Source of the DNA: Savagea sp.
GTDB lineage: Bacteria > Bacillota > Bacilli > Bacillales_A > Planococcaceae
Reading direction: 5' to 3'
DNA length: 8,286 bases
Assembly (NCBI GenBank): GCA_030152265.1
Contig: JASLHQ010000178.1
Span: forward strand, 1-8,286
A program made the position numbers and the translations under genes. A model generated the notes under the pieces. That model did not search any database and was not told the DNA's origin. It was given only the letters and a program-made list of their open reading frames with translations. Below, piece after piece: positions 1 to 6,367 of the stretch. Each line of letters starts with the position of its first letter. Position 1 is the stretch's first letter.

Positions 1-410
1 TCGCATATGACTACGTATTCGGTTATACAATCGCGAACGACATTAGTGCGCGCGACATCCAATACGGACATCAACAATTTTTCTTAGGAAAAAGTTTAAA
101 TGAAACGTGTCCACTCGGCCCGTATGTAGTGACAAAAGATGAAATTCCGAATCCACACAATTTATCGGTCGTCACGAAAGTAAACGATGAAATTCGTCAA
201 AATGGTCACACGTCGAATATGATTTTCAAAGTGGAAGACATCATTGCTGAAATTTCACGTTACGTGACACTCGAGCCAGGAGATATCATTTTAACAGGTA
301 CTCCAGCTGGTGTCGGCAAAGGGATGAATCCACCTCAGTTTTTAAAAGCTGGCGATGAAGTGAAGATTTCTATCGAAGATATCGGAACATTAACGAACCG
401 TTTCCAATAA
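1..410 (+). CDS. yisK: Fumarylacetoacetate hydrolase family protein, 3' end only (YisK-like)
   Basis: The reading frame is already open at the window edge (first full codon at position 3) and ends with TAA at 408-410, giving the last 135 residues. FAH-fold landmarks are clear: GYTIANDISARDIQ near the start of the visible part and GDIILTGTPAGVG near the end, followed by a typical FLKAGDEVKISIEDIG C-terminal strand. This family covers metal-dependent C-C bond hydrolases and decarboxylases of keto acids in the cytoplasm. The N-terminal part, which should carry most metal-binding acidic residues, is outside the window. The internal ATG at 129 is not the start, because the conserved core continues upstream of it. 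The next gene is yisL, which directly follows yisK in B. subtilis, so YisK is the most likely orthologue; B. subtilis YisK has, as I recall, oxaloacetate decarboxylase activity. The family assignment is firm; the exact substrate is inferred. Confidence 0.85.
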   Translation, partial: AYDYVFGYTIANDISARDIQYGHQQFFLGKSLNETCPLGPYVVTKDEIPNPHNLSVVTKVNDEIRQNGHTSNMIFKVEDIIAEISRYVTLEPGDIILTGTPAGVGKGMNPPQFLKAGDEVKISIEDIGTLTNRFQ

Positions 411-456
411 CGTTTGAAAATGAATAGAAGATGAATTTTAAATAAAAGAACGAAAG

Positions 457-504
457 AAAACTACGGAGATTTTGACAAATGTGTCGAAAACCGTGGTTTT
501 TTTT
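457..504 (+). terminator. Rho-independent terminator after the yisK-like gene
   Basis: The arms aaaactacgg (457-466) and ccgtggtttt (491-500) pair over 10 bp with one G-U pair. The loop can fold a smaller gaca/tgtc hairpin. A run of eight T follows at 497-504. It lies 47 bases after the stop codon and separates this gene from yisL. Confidence 0.85.
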
Positions 505-554
505 ATAAAAGTGATGATTCGAGAAGTGAAATAGTGTGTAGTCATTCTCATCTA

Positions 555-563
555 TGCTAGAAT
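555..563 (+). promoter_or_regulatory. Probable extended -10 promoter element of yisL
   Basis: TGCTAGAAT fits the extended -10 pattern TGnTAnAAT. The hexamer tagaat is at 558-563. The matching -35 position (about 535-540, tgtgta) is poor, which is common when the TG extension is present. The start codon lies 37 bases further on. Confidence 0.5.
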
Positions 564-599
564 GGAATTATACTAATTTAAATAGAGGTGAATGACAAC

Positions 600-983
600 A
601 TGCAAGATATGTTTCCAAGTTTCATGGTGAGTGGTACACACTTACACATATTCACATGGGTAGTCGGAATTGTATTATTTTTAGCAGCATCACAAATGAA
701 AGTCGGATCGAAAGGGCGTAAAGTGCTCCATATGATCGCACGACTTTTCTATATTTTAATTTTAGTTTCAGGCTTTGCGTTATTCGCGCAATATCAATCA
801 ATTGATAATGCGATGTACGGAATTAAATTCGTTCTCGGATTATTGACGATTGGATTTATGGAAATGGTACTCGTCCGTGCGGAAAAAGGAAAAGACACGA
901 AAATGTTCTGGATTTTATTCGCAGTTGGTGTACTCGTAACAGTATTCCTCGGATTCAAATTACCAGTAGGTATTTCATTTTAA
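600..983 (+). CDS. yisL: YisL family (UPF0344/DUF1516) small integral membrane protein
   Basis: A 127-residue hydrophobic protein with four likely membrane segments, at about residues 14-31, 45-63, 74-92 and 102-119. The segment HLHIFTWVV, the second helix IARLFYILIL, the third LLTIGFMEMVLVR and the ending LGFKLPVGI match my recollection of B. subtilis YisL closely. The frame opens earlier at a GTG (588), but that codon lies inside the Shine-Dalgarno sequence agaggtg (584-590). The ATG at 600 sits 9 bases after it and is the better start. This gives an N-terminus about ten residues longer than the B. subtilis protein. It follows a yisK-like gene, as in Bacillus, but has its own promoter and terminator. 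The biochemical role of the family is not known to me, and nothing catalytic is visible. Confidence 0.92.
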   Translation: MQDMFPSFMVSGTHLHIFTWVVGIVLFLAASQMKVGSKGRKVLHMIARLFYILILVSGFALFAQYQSIDNAMYGIKFVLGLLTIGFMEMVLVRAEKGKDTKMFWILFAVGVLVTVFLGFKLPVGISF

Positions 984-1002
984 TCATTCCATTTAAAAGA
1001 TG

Positions 1003-1032
1003 AGGCTGTATTGTGAAATACAGTCTTTTTTT
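1003..1032 (+). terminator. Rho-independent terminator after yisL
   Basis: The arms aggctgtatt (1003-1012) and aatacagtct (1017-1026) form a 10-bp stem with one G-U pair and a GTGA loop. The T run covers 1026-1032. Confidence 0.88.
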
Positions 1033-1054
1033 ATGGGAAAAAACGTAGAAACGA

Positions 1055-1083
1055 TGGTTTCAAAATAATGAATTTGTTAAACT
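1055..1083 (+). promoter_or_regulatory. Weak candidate promoter of the amylase-like gene
   Basis: A possible extended -10 (TG at 1075-1076, then TAAACT at 1078-1083) lies 17 bases after a poor -35, TGGTTT (1055-1060). It is placed sensibly about 20 bases before the ribosome binding site. A terminator precedes it, so some promoter must lie in this gap, but the sequence match is weak. Confidence 0.3.
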
Positions 1084-1103
1084 TATGAAGAGATAGTGAA
1101 GAT

Positions 1104-1110
1104 AGGAGGA
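1104..1110 (+). promoter_or_regulatory. Ribosome binding site that decides a TTG start
   Basis: aggagga is a near-perfect Shine-Dalgarno sequence. It lies downstream of the GTG at 1096 that opens the frame and 7 bases (6 from its last base) before the TTG at 1117, so translation should begin at that TTG. Confidence 0.8.
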
Positions 1111-1116
1111 ACCATT

Positions 1117-2535
1117 TTGCACAAAATGAAAACAGCGATGCTGGCACTCGTTTTCGTCTTAACGTTTGGCAGTTTTCCGATACATGCTTTGGCGATGAGT
1201 CCGGAGGAGCAAAGTATTTATGATTTGAATGTAGACCGTTTTAATAACGGAACACGCGATAATGACAAAGATGTGGACTTAAATGATCCATCTGCGTATT
1301 ACGGTGGCGACTTTGTCGGCGTGAAAGAGCGTTTAAATCATATTAAAGAAATGAAATTTACGACGGTTATTCTCGGGAATGTTTGGCAAGCGTCAAACTT
1401 TATGGGAGAAGATACAGAGTCTTATATCGAAGTGAATGACCATTACGGAACAGAAGAAGAATTAATAGGCTTAGTGGAAAAAATGCAAGACGAAAAATTG
1501 GTAGCGGTAGCTGACTTCCCAATCGATCGATTAGGTGAAGGGCACCCGCTTCGTAAAGAGCACGAAACGACAGCAGACGGTCAATGGATGGCGATAGACG
1601 AGATGCTTGTCGCAATGATGGCGAAAGAGATCGTAGCATCCGTCGAGAAGTATGGTTGGGGTGGGATTCGTTTGACGAACACTCAAAATTGGGATGCGGT
1701 ATCGCTCGAATCTCTCATCGACCTCATCAAAAAAGAAGCTGACAAATTAATTGTGATGACGCTTGAACAGACAGAGGCGAACAATGTGGACATCATCCAA
1801 AATGATGCATTGACGCAAACATTCCACGATACATTCATTCAATTCAATAGTGGAGTATCATTGTATGATGATATGCAGACAGTCGATCGTCGCACACAAT
1901 TACAAGTGGATCGCATCGACCAACTCCGTATGACATATGAAATGGTCGAATTAAGAATGTTTCCACCGACACGTTGGAAAACAGCTTTAACAGCGCTATT
2001 CATGCTTCCAGGAGTCCCGACAGTATCGTACGGAACAGAAATTGCGATGAATGGGGAAACGGTTGAAGAAGGGCTTCAAATGATGAACTTCAAGACGGAA
2101 ATGGAATTGAAAGATTACATCGGAAACTTAAACACATTACGCAATGATTCTGAGACGATTCGTAACGGAGAGTTCGAATTGCTTCACAATGAAGATGATT
2201 TCACAGTATTCGCTCGTTATTCAGACGATGAGCATTGGATTGTCGTCATTAATAATAGTGATGATACGAAGAAGTTCAGCATTCCGAAAGAGCGTTTTGG
2301 AGAAGAGAAAGTGAAATTACGTGGCGTTCTTAATCAAGATTTAATTCGTTTAACGAAAGATGATCAATACAACATTATTCAAGACCGTGAGCGTGTAGAA
2401 GTGTATTATGTAGAGGAAGATAAAGGATACAATATCCCTTATTTAATCGCATCGATTATGGTGTACGCAGCGTTCATCTTATTTTTATACGTCGTTTTGA
2501 AAAATAGCCGTAAAAATCGCGCAGCGAACTCATAA
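1117..2535 (+). CDS. Secreted, membrane-anchored alpha-amylase-like (GH13) protein, catalytically degenerate
   Basis: 472 residues from the TTG chosen by the ribosome binding site. Residues 1-26 form a signal peptide (HKMK, hydrophobic core, then HALA). A GH13 barrel follows: IYDLNVDRFNNG (34-45), YYGGDF (61-66), VNDHYGT, and LPGVPTVSYGTEIAMNG (297-313). A beta-rich C-terminal domain comes next, then one membrane helix (about 442-461) and a basic tail (KNSRKNR), so the barrel should sit outside the cell, tethered. The active-site regions are not canonical. Region I reads VADFPIDRL (131-139) instead of DxxxNH. Region II reads GIRLTN (183-188), with threonine 187 where the nucleophile aspartate belongs. 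No NHD (region IV) is present; the segment around 274-282 reads YEMVELRMF. Only Glu217 (TLEQ) might equal the acid/base. It may be a pseudoenzyme with a binding or surface role, or belong to the aberrant-triad amylases. The fold is confident; activity is doubtful. Confidence 0.85.
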   Translation: MHKMKTAMLALVFVLTFGSFPIHALAMSPEEQSIYDLNVDRFNNGTRDNDKDVDLNDPSAYYGGDFVGVKERLNHIKEMKFTTVILGNVWQASNFMGEDTESYIEVNDHYGTEEELIGLVEKMQDEKLVAVADFPIDRLGEGHPLRKEHETTADGQWMAIDEMLVAMMAKEIVASVEKYGWGGIRLTNTQNWDAVSLESLIDLIKKEADKLIVMTLEQTEANNVDIIQNDALTQTFHDTFIQFNSGVSLYDDMQTVDRRTQLQVDRIDQLRMTYEMVELRMFPPTRWKTALTALFMLPGVPTVSYGTEIAMNGETVEEGLQMMNFKTEMELKDYIGNLNTLRNDSETIRNGEFELLHNEDDFTVFARYSDDEHWIVVINNSDDTKKFSIPKERFGEEKVKLRGVLNQDLIRLTKDDQYNIIQDRERVEVYYVEEDKGYNIPYLIASIMVYAAFILFLYVVLKNSRKNRAANS

Positions 2536-2539
2536 GGAG

Positions 2540-2580
2540 AAGGGGAGCATTGTCTATTGGACAATCTCCTCTTTTTCTTT
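2540..2580 (+). terminator. Rho-independent terminator after the amylase-like gene
   Basis: The left arm aaggggagcattgtc (2540-2554) pairs with gacaatctcctctt (2560-2573) with a single bulged C and a 5-base loop. A T-rich tail (ctttttctttt) follows. It starts 5 bases after the stop codon. Confidence 0.88.
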
Positions 2581-2585
2581 TCTAT

Positions 2586-2620
2586 AAAAAAAGCAGGATG
2601 GCTTTTGCCATCCTGCTTTT
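2586..2620 (-). terminator. Rho-independent terminator of the first binding-protein gene
   Basis: A perfect 14-bp stem (2589-2602 with 2607-2620) with a TTTT loop. Read on the minus strand it begins 5 bases after the stop codon and ends in seven T (complement of 2586-2592). It could also act weakly on + strand transcripts. Confidence 0.92.
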
Positions 2621-2625
2621 GTCGA

Positions 2626-4230
2626 TTACTCAACGAATTGAACGTTTTGTAATTTGTAAATACCACTCGTATCGATATCGAAGCCAGTGATGTCATTGCT
2701 GATGCCAAGTAAGTACTCTTGGTGATGGATAAAGATCATCGGTGCATCTTCAACGATTAATTCTTGTGCTTCTTTGTAGATATCGTTACGTTTTTCTTGG
2801 TCTGCTTCACGACGACCTTCGTCTAATAAAGCGTCAACTTTGTCATTTTTGTAGAATGTACGGTTACCTGACTCACCAAACTGTGAAGAATGGAAGAGTG
2901 GATATAAACCGTAGTCAGCATCTCCAGGAGGGTTGCTCCATCCGAGGATGAACATATCGTGCTCACCTGCTGATGTTTTCGCGAGGTACGCACCCCACTC
3001 GAGTTGTTCGATTTCAACATCGATGTTTACTTCTTTTAATACGTGTTGGAGCATAATCGCAGTGTCCGTACGTTGGTCACTGTCGTTTGTCCAAATTGTC
3101 GTTTTGAAGCCGTCTGCATAACCTGCATCAGCGAGTAATTGTTTCGCTTTTTCAACGTCTTTTTCAATCAATGGTAAATCATCATTATGTCCGAAAATAC
3201 CTGGTGCGATTGGACCACGTGCTTCAATACCGAAACCTTCATAAATTCCGTCGATAATTTCTTGACGGTCTACTAACATTGAGATTGCTTGACGAACACG
3301 AGCATCATCGAATGGTGCTTTCTGTGTGTTGAATCCAATGTATGAAAGGCTTGAAGATGGTTTTTGGAATACTTTACCGAAGTTACCTTCGTTAATTGAG
3401 TTTACTTCAACTGGTTGAACTGGATCTGTAATTTGTACGAATCCACGCTCTAAGTCTGCGTTACGTGTAGCACTTTCTGGGCTCACTTGGAAAGTGACTG
3501 TGTCGACATGTGGTTTGTCTCCCCAGTAGTCGTCGTTGCGAACGAGTTTAATTTTATCGTCCGGGTTCCAGCTTTCAAACTTGAAGAAACCTGTTCCGAC
3601 TGGTTTTTGGTTAATAATTGTACCTGCTAATTTACCGTCTGCCATCGCAGCTAAATCTTCTTCGATAACTGCTGGTGATACGATTCCGCCACCGTTATGT
3701 GAAAGGTGAGCGAGTAGTGGTGCGAATGGATACTCTGTTTTAATTTGTACTGTGTAGTCATCAACGACTGTAACGTCTGTCACCATTTCATATAAGAATA
3801 AACGTGGTGATGCAACGTCTGGATTTAAAATACGTTCTAAGTTCGCTTTAACAGCTTCAGCGTTAAAGTCAGTACCGTCATGGAATTTTACGCCTTCACG
3901 TAATTTAAATTCCCATGTTAATTCATCGATTGCTTCCCAAGATTCTGCTAATCCTGGTTCGAGTTCGTTTTCGTCGTTACGCGTTACGAGTGTTTCGTAA
4001 ATGTTCGCTTGTACGACTGAAGAAGGTGAATCGTTTGATCCTGCTGGGTCAAGCGATTGCGCGTCAGAGAGAACTGCGATGACGAGATCGCCGCCTTCAA
4101 CAGGTTGTTTTTCTGTTCCTTCTGGTGTTTCTTTGTCTTTTGAACCTTCGTCACTACCGCCTGAACAAGCTGCTAAAATAACAGACATGAGTCCGACGAG
4201 AAGCAACATTAAAAAAGAACGTTGTTTCAT
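2626..4230 (-). CDS. Family 5 substrate-binding lipoprotein of an ABC transporter (copy 1)
   Basis: 534 residues. Residues 1-21 form a lipoprotein signal ending in lipobox LAAC, with Cys22 as the only cysteine, so the mature protein should be lipid-anchored outside the membrane. A Gly/Ser/Glu-rich linker (23-45) leads to the SBP_bac_5 domain: GGDLVIAVLSDAQSLDP (46-62), the family signature around LAESWEAIDELTWEFKLREG (94-113), then the ligand-lobe motif GWSNPPGDADYG (430-441). The acidic residues of that motif correspond in position to the aspartate that binds the peptide amino end in DppA-type proteins. Such proteins capture oligopeptides, glutathione, nickel or heme for an importer; database naming would probably be glutathione or peptide type. 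Ribosome binding site GAGGAGG lies 7 bases before the ATG. The gene has its own promoter and terminator, and no permease is adjacent. It is very similar to the 4538-6130 copy. The ligand cannot be read from sequence. Confidence 0.95.
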   Translation of the reverse strand: MKQRSFLMLLLVGLMSVILAACSGGSDEGSKDKETPEGTEKQPVEGGDLVIAVLSDAQSLDPAGSNDSPSSVVQANIYETLVTRNDENELEPGLAESWEAIDELTWEFKLREGVKFHDGTDFNAEAVKANLERILNPDVASPRLFLYEMVTDVTVVDDYTVQIKTEYPFAPLLAHLSHNGGGIVSPAVIEEDLAAMADGKLAGTIINQKPVGTGFFKFESWNPDDKIKLVRNDDYWGDKPHVDTVTFQVSPESATRNADLERGFVQITDPVQPVEVNSINEGNFGKVFQKPSSSLSYIGFNTQKAPFDDARVRQAISMLVDRQEIIDGIYEGFGIEARGPIAPGIFGHNDDLPLIEKDVEKAKQLLADAGYADGFKTTIWTNDSDQRTDTAIMLQHVLKEVNIDVEIEQLEWGAYLAKTSAGEHDMFILGWSNPPGDADYGLYPLFHSSQFGESGNRTFYKNDKVDALLDEGRREADQEKRNDIYKEAQELIVEDAPMIFIHHQEYLLGISNDITGFDIDTSGIYKLQNVQFVE

Positions 4231-4262
4231 GTAAAAGCCTCCTCATATTTCAATGTAAAGAA

Positions 4263-4291
4263 ATTGTAACATAGTAATAATATTCAGACAA
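4263..4291 (-). promoter_or_regulatory. Promoter of binding-protein copy 1
   Basis: On the minus strand, TTGTCT (4291-4286), a 17-base spacer, then TACAAT (4268-4263). This predicts a leader of about 26 bases, which leaves no room for a riboswitch. The same element occurs at the same distance before copy 2, and a weaker one before copy 3. Confidence 0.85.
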
Positions 4292-4293
4292 CA
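4279..4293. promoter_or_regulatory. CodY-box-like sequence over the -35 of copy 1 (tentative)
   Basis: AATATTCAGACAACA matches 11 of 15 positions of the CodY consensus AATTTTCWGAAAATT. It overlaps the -35 hexamer, a position suited to repression. On its own it is weak; the matching site before copy 2 is better. Confidence 0.25.
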
Positions 4294-4494
4294 CTGAAAG
4301 TAGAAAACAATCTATGTTCCACTATTCTGTATATTTCAAATAGTTAAACGCTTTCACGGAAAATGAATAGTTTCTCATAATACTTATGTTTAGAAAATAA
4401 ATGAAAAATGAATATGTAACAAAAGGGTAGGTAAAGGGGGGAATAAATGGTGATAAGATGTGAAAATAGAAAAATCCCTTCCATTATAAGAGAT
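4294..4494. other. AT-rich intergenic stretch between copies 1 and 2
   Basis: The gap between the copy 1 start codon and the copy 2 stop codon is 307 bases. Its ends hold the copy 1 promoter and the copy 2 terminator. The middle carries no convincing gene. It contains a cre-like sequence, GTTAAACGCTTTCA (4343-4356), which matches 12 of 14 positions of the Bacillus catabolite-response consensus, and the segment tattctgtatat (4323-4334), echoed upstream of copy 2. Confidence 0.5.
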
Positions 4495-4533
4495 AAAAAA
4501 ACACTCTTTTGCACATTGTCAAAAGAGTGTTTT
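4495..4533 (-). terminator. Rho-independent terminator of binding-protein copy 2
   Basis: Arms 4498-4510 and 4521-4533 pair over 13 bp (aaaacactctttt with aaaagagtgtttt), extended by one G-C pair. On the minus strand a T run follows (complement of 4495-4500). It begins 4 bases after the stop codon. Because both flanks are A/T rich, it may work in both directions. Confidence 0.9.
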
Positions 4534-4537
4534 CTTC

Positions 4538-6130
4538 TTACTCAACGAATTGAACGTTTTGTAAATTGTAAATACCGCTCGTATCCATATCGAATCCGAT
4601 AATGTCATTGCTGAGTCCCACTAAGTATTCTTGGTGGTGAACGAAGATGAGTGGTGCGTCATCAATTAAGATTTCTTGAATTTCTTTATAGATTGCCATA
4701 CGCTTTTCTGGATCTGCTTCACGACGACCTTCGTCTAATAAAGCGTCGACTTCAGGATTATTGTAGAATGAACGGTTTCCTGCGTCACCATGTTGTGCTG
4801 AGTTGAAGAGTGCATATAAACCGTAGTCAGCATCTCCAGGAGGGTTGCTCCATCCGTGGATGAACATGTCGTGTTCACCTGCTGCTGTTTTCGCGAGGTA
4901 CGCACCCCATTCAAGTTGTTCGATGTCAACATCGATATTAACTTCTTTTAATGCGTGTTGGAGCATAATCGCAGTGTCTGTACGTTGGTCACTGTCGTTT
5001 GTCCAAATTGTCGTTTTGAATCCATCTGCATAACCGGCTTCAGCGAGTAATTGTTTCGCTTTTTCAACGTCATATTCAATCGGCTCTAATGAATCGTCAT
5101 AACCGAAAATACCAGGTGCGAGTGGGCCGACTGCTGGAATACCGAAACCTTCATAAATACCGTCGATAATTTCTGCACGGTTCACCATCATTGTGATCGC
5201 TTGACGTACACGTTTGTCATCGAATGGTTTTTTGTTCATGTTGAATCCGATGTATGAAAGGCCAGAAGATGGTTTTTGGAATACTGAACCGAAGTTACTT
5301 TCGTTAATTGAGTTTACTTCGATCGGTTGAACTGGGTCCGCAATTTGAACGAATCCACGCTCTAAGTCTGCGTTACGTGTCGCACTTTCTGGGCTCACTT
5401 GGAAAGTAACCGTATCGACATGTGGTTTGTCTCCCCAGTAGTCTTCGTTGCGAACGAGTTTAATACGATCGTCTGGTGTCCAGCTCTCGAAAGTGAAGAA
5501 GCCAGTACCGATCGGTTTATCGTTAATGATTGTACCTGCAATTTTACCTGCTTTCATCGCTTCGTAATCTTCTGCGATAACAGCTGGTGATACCATGCCG
5601 CTACCTGTATGTGAAAGGTGAGCGAGTAATGGTGAGAATGGATATTCTGTTTTAATTTGTACTGTGTATTCATCAATTACTGTAATTTCATCGATCATTT
5701 GGAATAAGAAATAACGTGGTGATGCAACTTCAGGATCTAAAATACGCTCTAAGTTAATTTTGACTGCTTCGGCGTTGAAGTCTGTTCCGTCATGGAATTT
5801 TACACCTTCACGTAATTTGAATTCCCAAGTGTTCTCATCGATGCTTTCCCAAGATTCAGCAAGGCTCGGCGCTAATTCATTGTCGCTGTTGCGAACGATT
5901 AAACGCTCGAAAATATTTGCTTGTACTGCTGAAGAAGAAGCGTCGTTTGTGCTTGCTGGGTCTAATGATTGTGCGTCTGATAAGACCGCTACAACTAAGT
6001 CTCCACCTTCAACAGGTGTACGGTCTGCCGGATCTTTAGCGCTTTCATTACTGCCGCCACCAGAACATGCTGCAAGGACAACAGTCATGAGGGCAAACAT
6101 AAGTAATGTTAAAAAAGAACGTTGTTTCAT
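4538..6130 (-). CDS. Family 5 substrate-binding lipoprotein of an ABC transporter (copy 2)
   Basis: 530 residues. The signal peptide (MKQRSFLTLLMFALMTVVLAAC) has an LAAC lipobox and Cys22 as the sole cysteine. The linker is four residues shorter than in copy 1, then the domain opens with EGGDLVVAVLSDAQSLDP. The family signature and the ligand-lobe motif GWSNPPGDADYG (426-437) are intact. The C-terminus NLQNVQFVE is nearly that of copy 1. By eye about four in five residues are identical to copy 1, and DNA similarity continues from the stop codon through the promoter, so this is a tandem duplicate. Differences gather in the linker, around the segment following LAPGIFG, and near the C-terminus. 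The ribosome binding site GGAGG lies 7 bases before the ATG. The promoter and terminator are its own and no transporter subunit is adjacent. It probably delivers peptide-like ligands to an importer encoded elsewhere; the ligand range may differ from copy 1. Confidence 0.95.
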   Translation of the reverse strand: MKQRSFLTLLMFALMTVVLAACSGGGSNESAKDPADRTPVEGGDLVVAVLSDAQSLDPASTNDASSSAVQANIFERLIVRNSDNELAPSLAESWESIDENTWEFKLREGVKFHDGTDFNAEAVKINLERILDPEVASPRYFLFQMIDEITVIDEYTVQIKTEYPFSPLLAHLSHTGSGMVSPAVIAEDYEAMKAGKIAGTIINDKPIGTGFFTFESWTPDDRIKLVRNEDYWGDKPHVDTVTFQVSPESATRNADLERGFVQIADPVQPIEVNSINESNFGSVFQKPSSGLSYIGFNMNKKPFDDKRVRQAITMMVNRAEIIDGIYEGFGIPAVGPLAPGIFGYDDSLEPIEYDVEKAKQLLAEAGYADGFKTTIWTNDSDQRTDTAIMLQHALKEVNIDVDIEQLEWGAYLAKTAAGEHDMFIHGWSNPPGDADYGLYALFNSAQHGDAGNRSFYNNPEVDALLDEGRREADPEKRMAIYKEIQEILIDDAPLIFVHHQEYLVGLSNDIIGFDMDTSGIYNLQNVQFVE

Positions 6131-6162
6131 TGATAAGCCTCCAATACTTTAAATGTAAAGCG

Positions 6163-6191
6163 ATTGTAGCATAGTAATATTTTTCAGACAA
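6163..6191 (-). promoter_or_regulatory. Promoter of binding-protein copy 2
   Basis: On the minus strand, TTGTCT (6191-6186), a 17-base spacer ending in TATGC, then TACAAT (6168-6163). Both hexamers are identical to those of copy 1 and lie at the same distance from the start codon. Confidence 0.85.
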
Positions 6192-6193
6192 TA
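6179..6193. promoter_or_regulatory. CodY-box-like sequence over the -35 of copy 2
   Basis: ATTTTTCAGACAATA matches 12 of 15 positions of the CodY consensus AATTTTCWGAAAATT and covers the -35 hexamer. CodY often represses peptide-uptake genes in Bacilli when branched-chain amino acids and GTP are plentiful, so the location is sensible. AT-rich DNA gives chance matches easily. Confidence 0.35.
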
Positions 6194-6201
6194 TAGAAAT
6201 A

Positions 6202-6215
6202 AGAAAACGCTTTAA
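6202..6215. promoter_or_regulatory. cre-like sequence upstream of copy 2 (tentative)
   Basis: AGAAAACGCTTTAA matches 12 of 14 positions of the catabolite-response consensus TGNAARCGNWWWCA and keeps the central CG. It lies 11 bases upstream of the -35 box. A similar sequence lies further upstream of copy 1 at 4343-4356. Confidence 0.25.
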
Positions 6216-6326
6216 GTTTAAGTATTCAGTATATTGAGGCTATATTGAACTATTTTTCTATTCTTGAAAATGAGCTAAAATATTATTGTAATGAAAAGAA
6301 TAGTCCGACTATTTGGAATAAATAAA

Positions 6327-6361
6327 TAAAAAACCACATACGCTTACGTAACGTATGTGGT
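6327..6361 (-). terminator. Rho-independent terminator of binding-protein copy 3
   Basis: Arms accacatacg (6333-6342) and cgtatgtggt (6352-6361) form a perfect 10-bp stem; the loop contains the palindrome ttacgtaa. On the minus strand a T run follows (complement of 6328-6333). It begins just after a double TAA stop (6370-6365). Confidence 0.9.
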
Positions 6362-6367
6362 CCGTTA

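Larger units (their letters stand above)
2626..6191 (-). repeat. Tandem duplication: copies 1 and 2 with their promoters
   Basis: Two direct repeat units, 2626-4291 and 4538-6191, are similar along their whole length, from the stop codon to the -35 box. The offset is 1912 bases at the stop codons and 1900 at the promoters; the difference equals the four codons missing from copy 2. The terminators are unrelated, so the homology ends at the stop codon. Confidence 0.85.

Noticed and set aside
1400..1639. Minus-strand open frame inside the amylase-like gene
   Set aside because: The sense frame has signal peptide, GH13 motifs and a membrane helix; the antisense frame has no ribosome binding site or family features.
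2540..2620. The two adjacent hairpins between convergent genes as a possible small RNA
   Set aside because: Each hairpin starts about 5 bases after a stop codon and ends in its own T run in the correct direction, which is fully explained by two convergent terminators.
4231..4262. Riboswitch or attenuator ahead of the binding-protein genes
   Set aside because: The predicted leaders are only about 26 to 30 bases long, mostly ribosome binding site, with no stem-loop structure.
4447..4602. A 51-codon + strand frame (ATG 4447) after a G-rich, Shine-Dalgarno-like stretch
   Set aside because: It runs through the terminator stem at 4495-4533 and then antisense into the 3' end of copy 2; its composition looks non-coding and it has no recognisable protein features.
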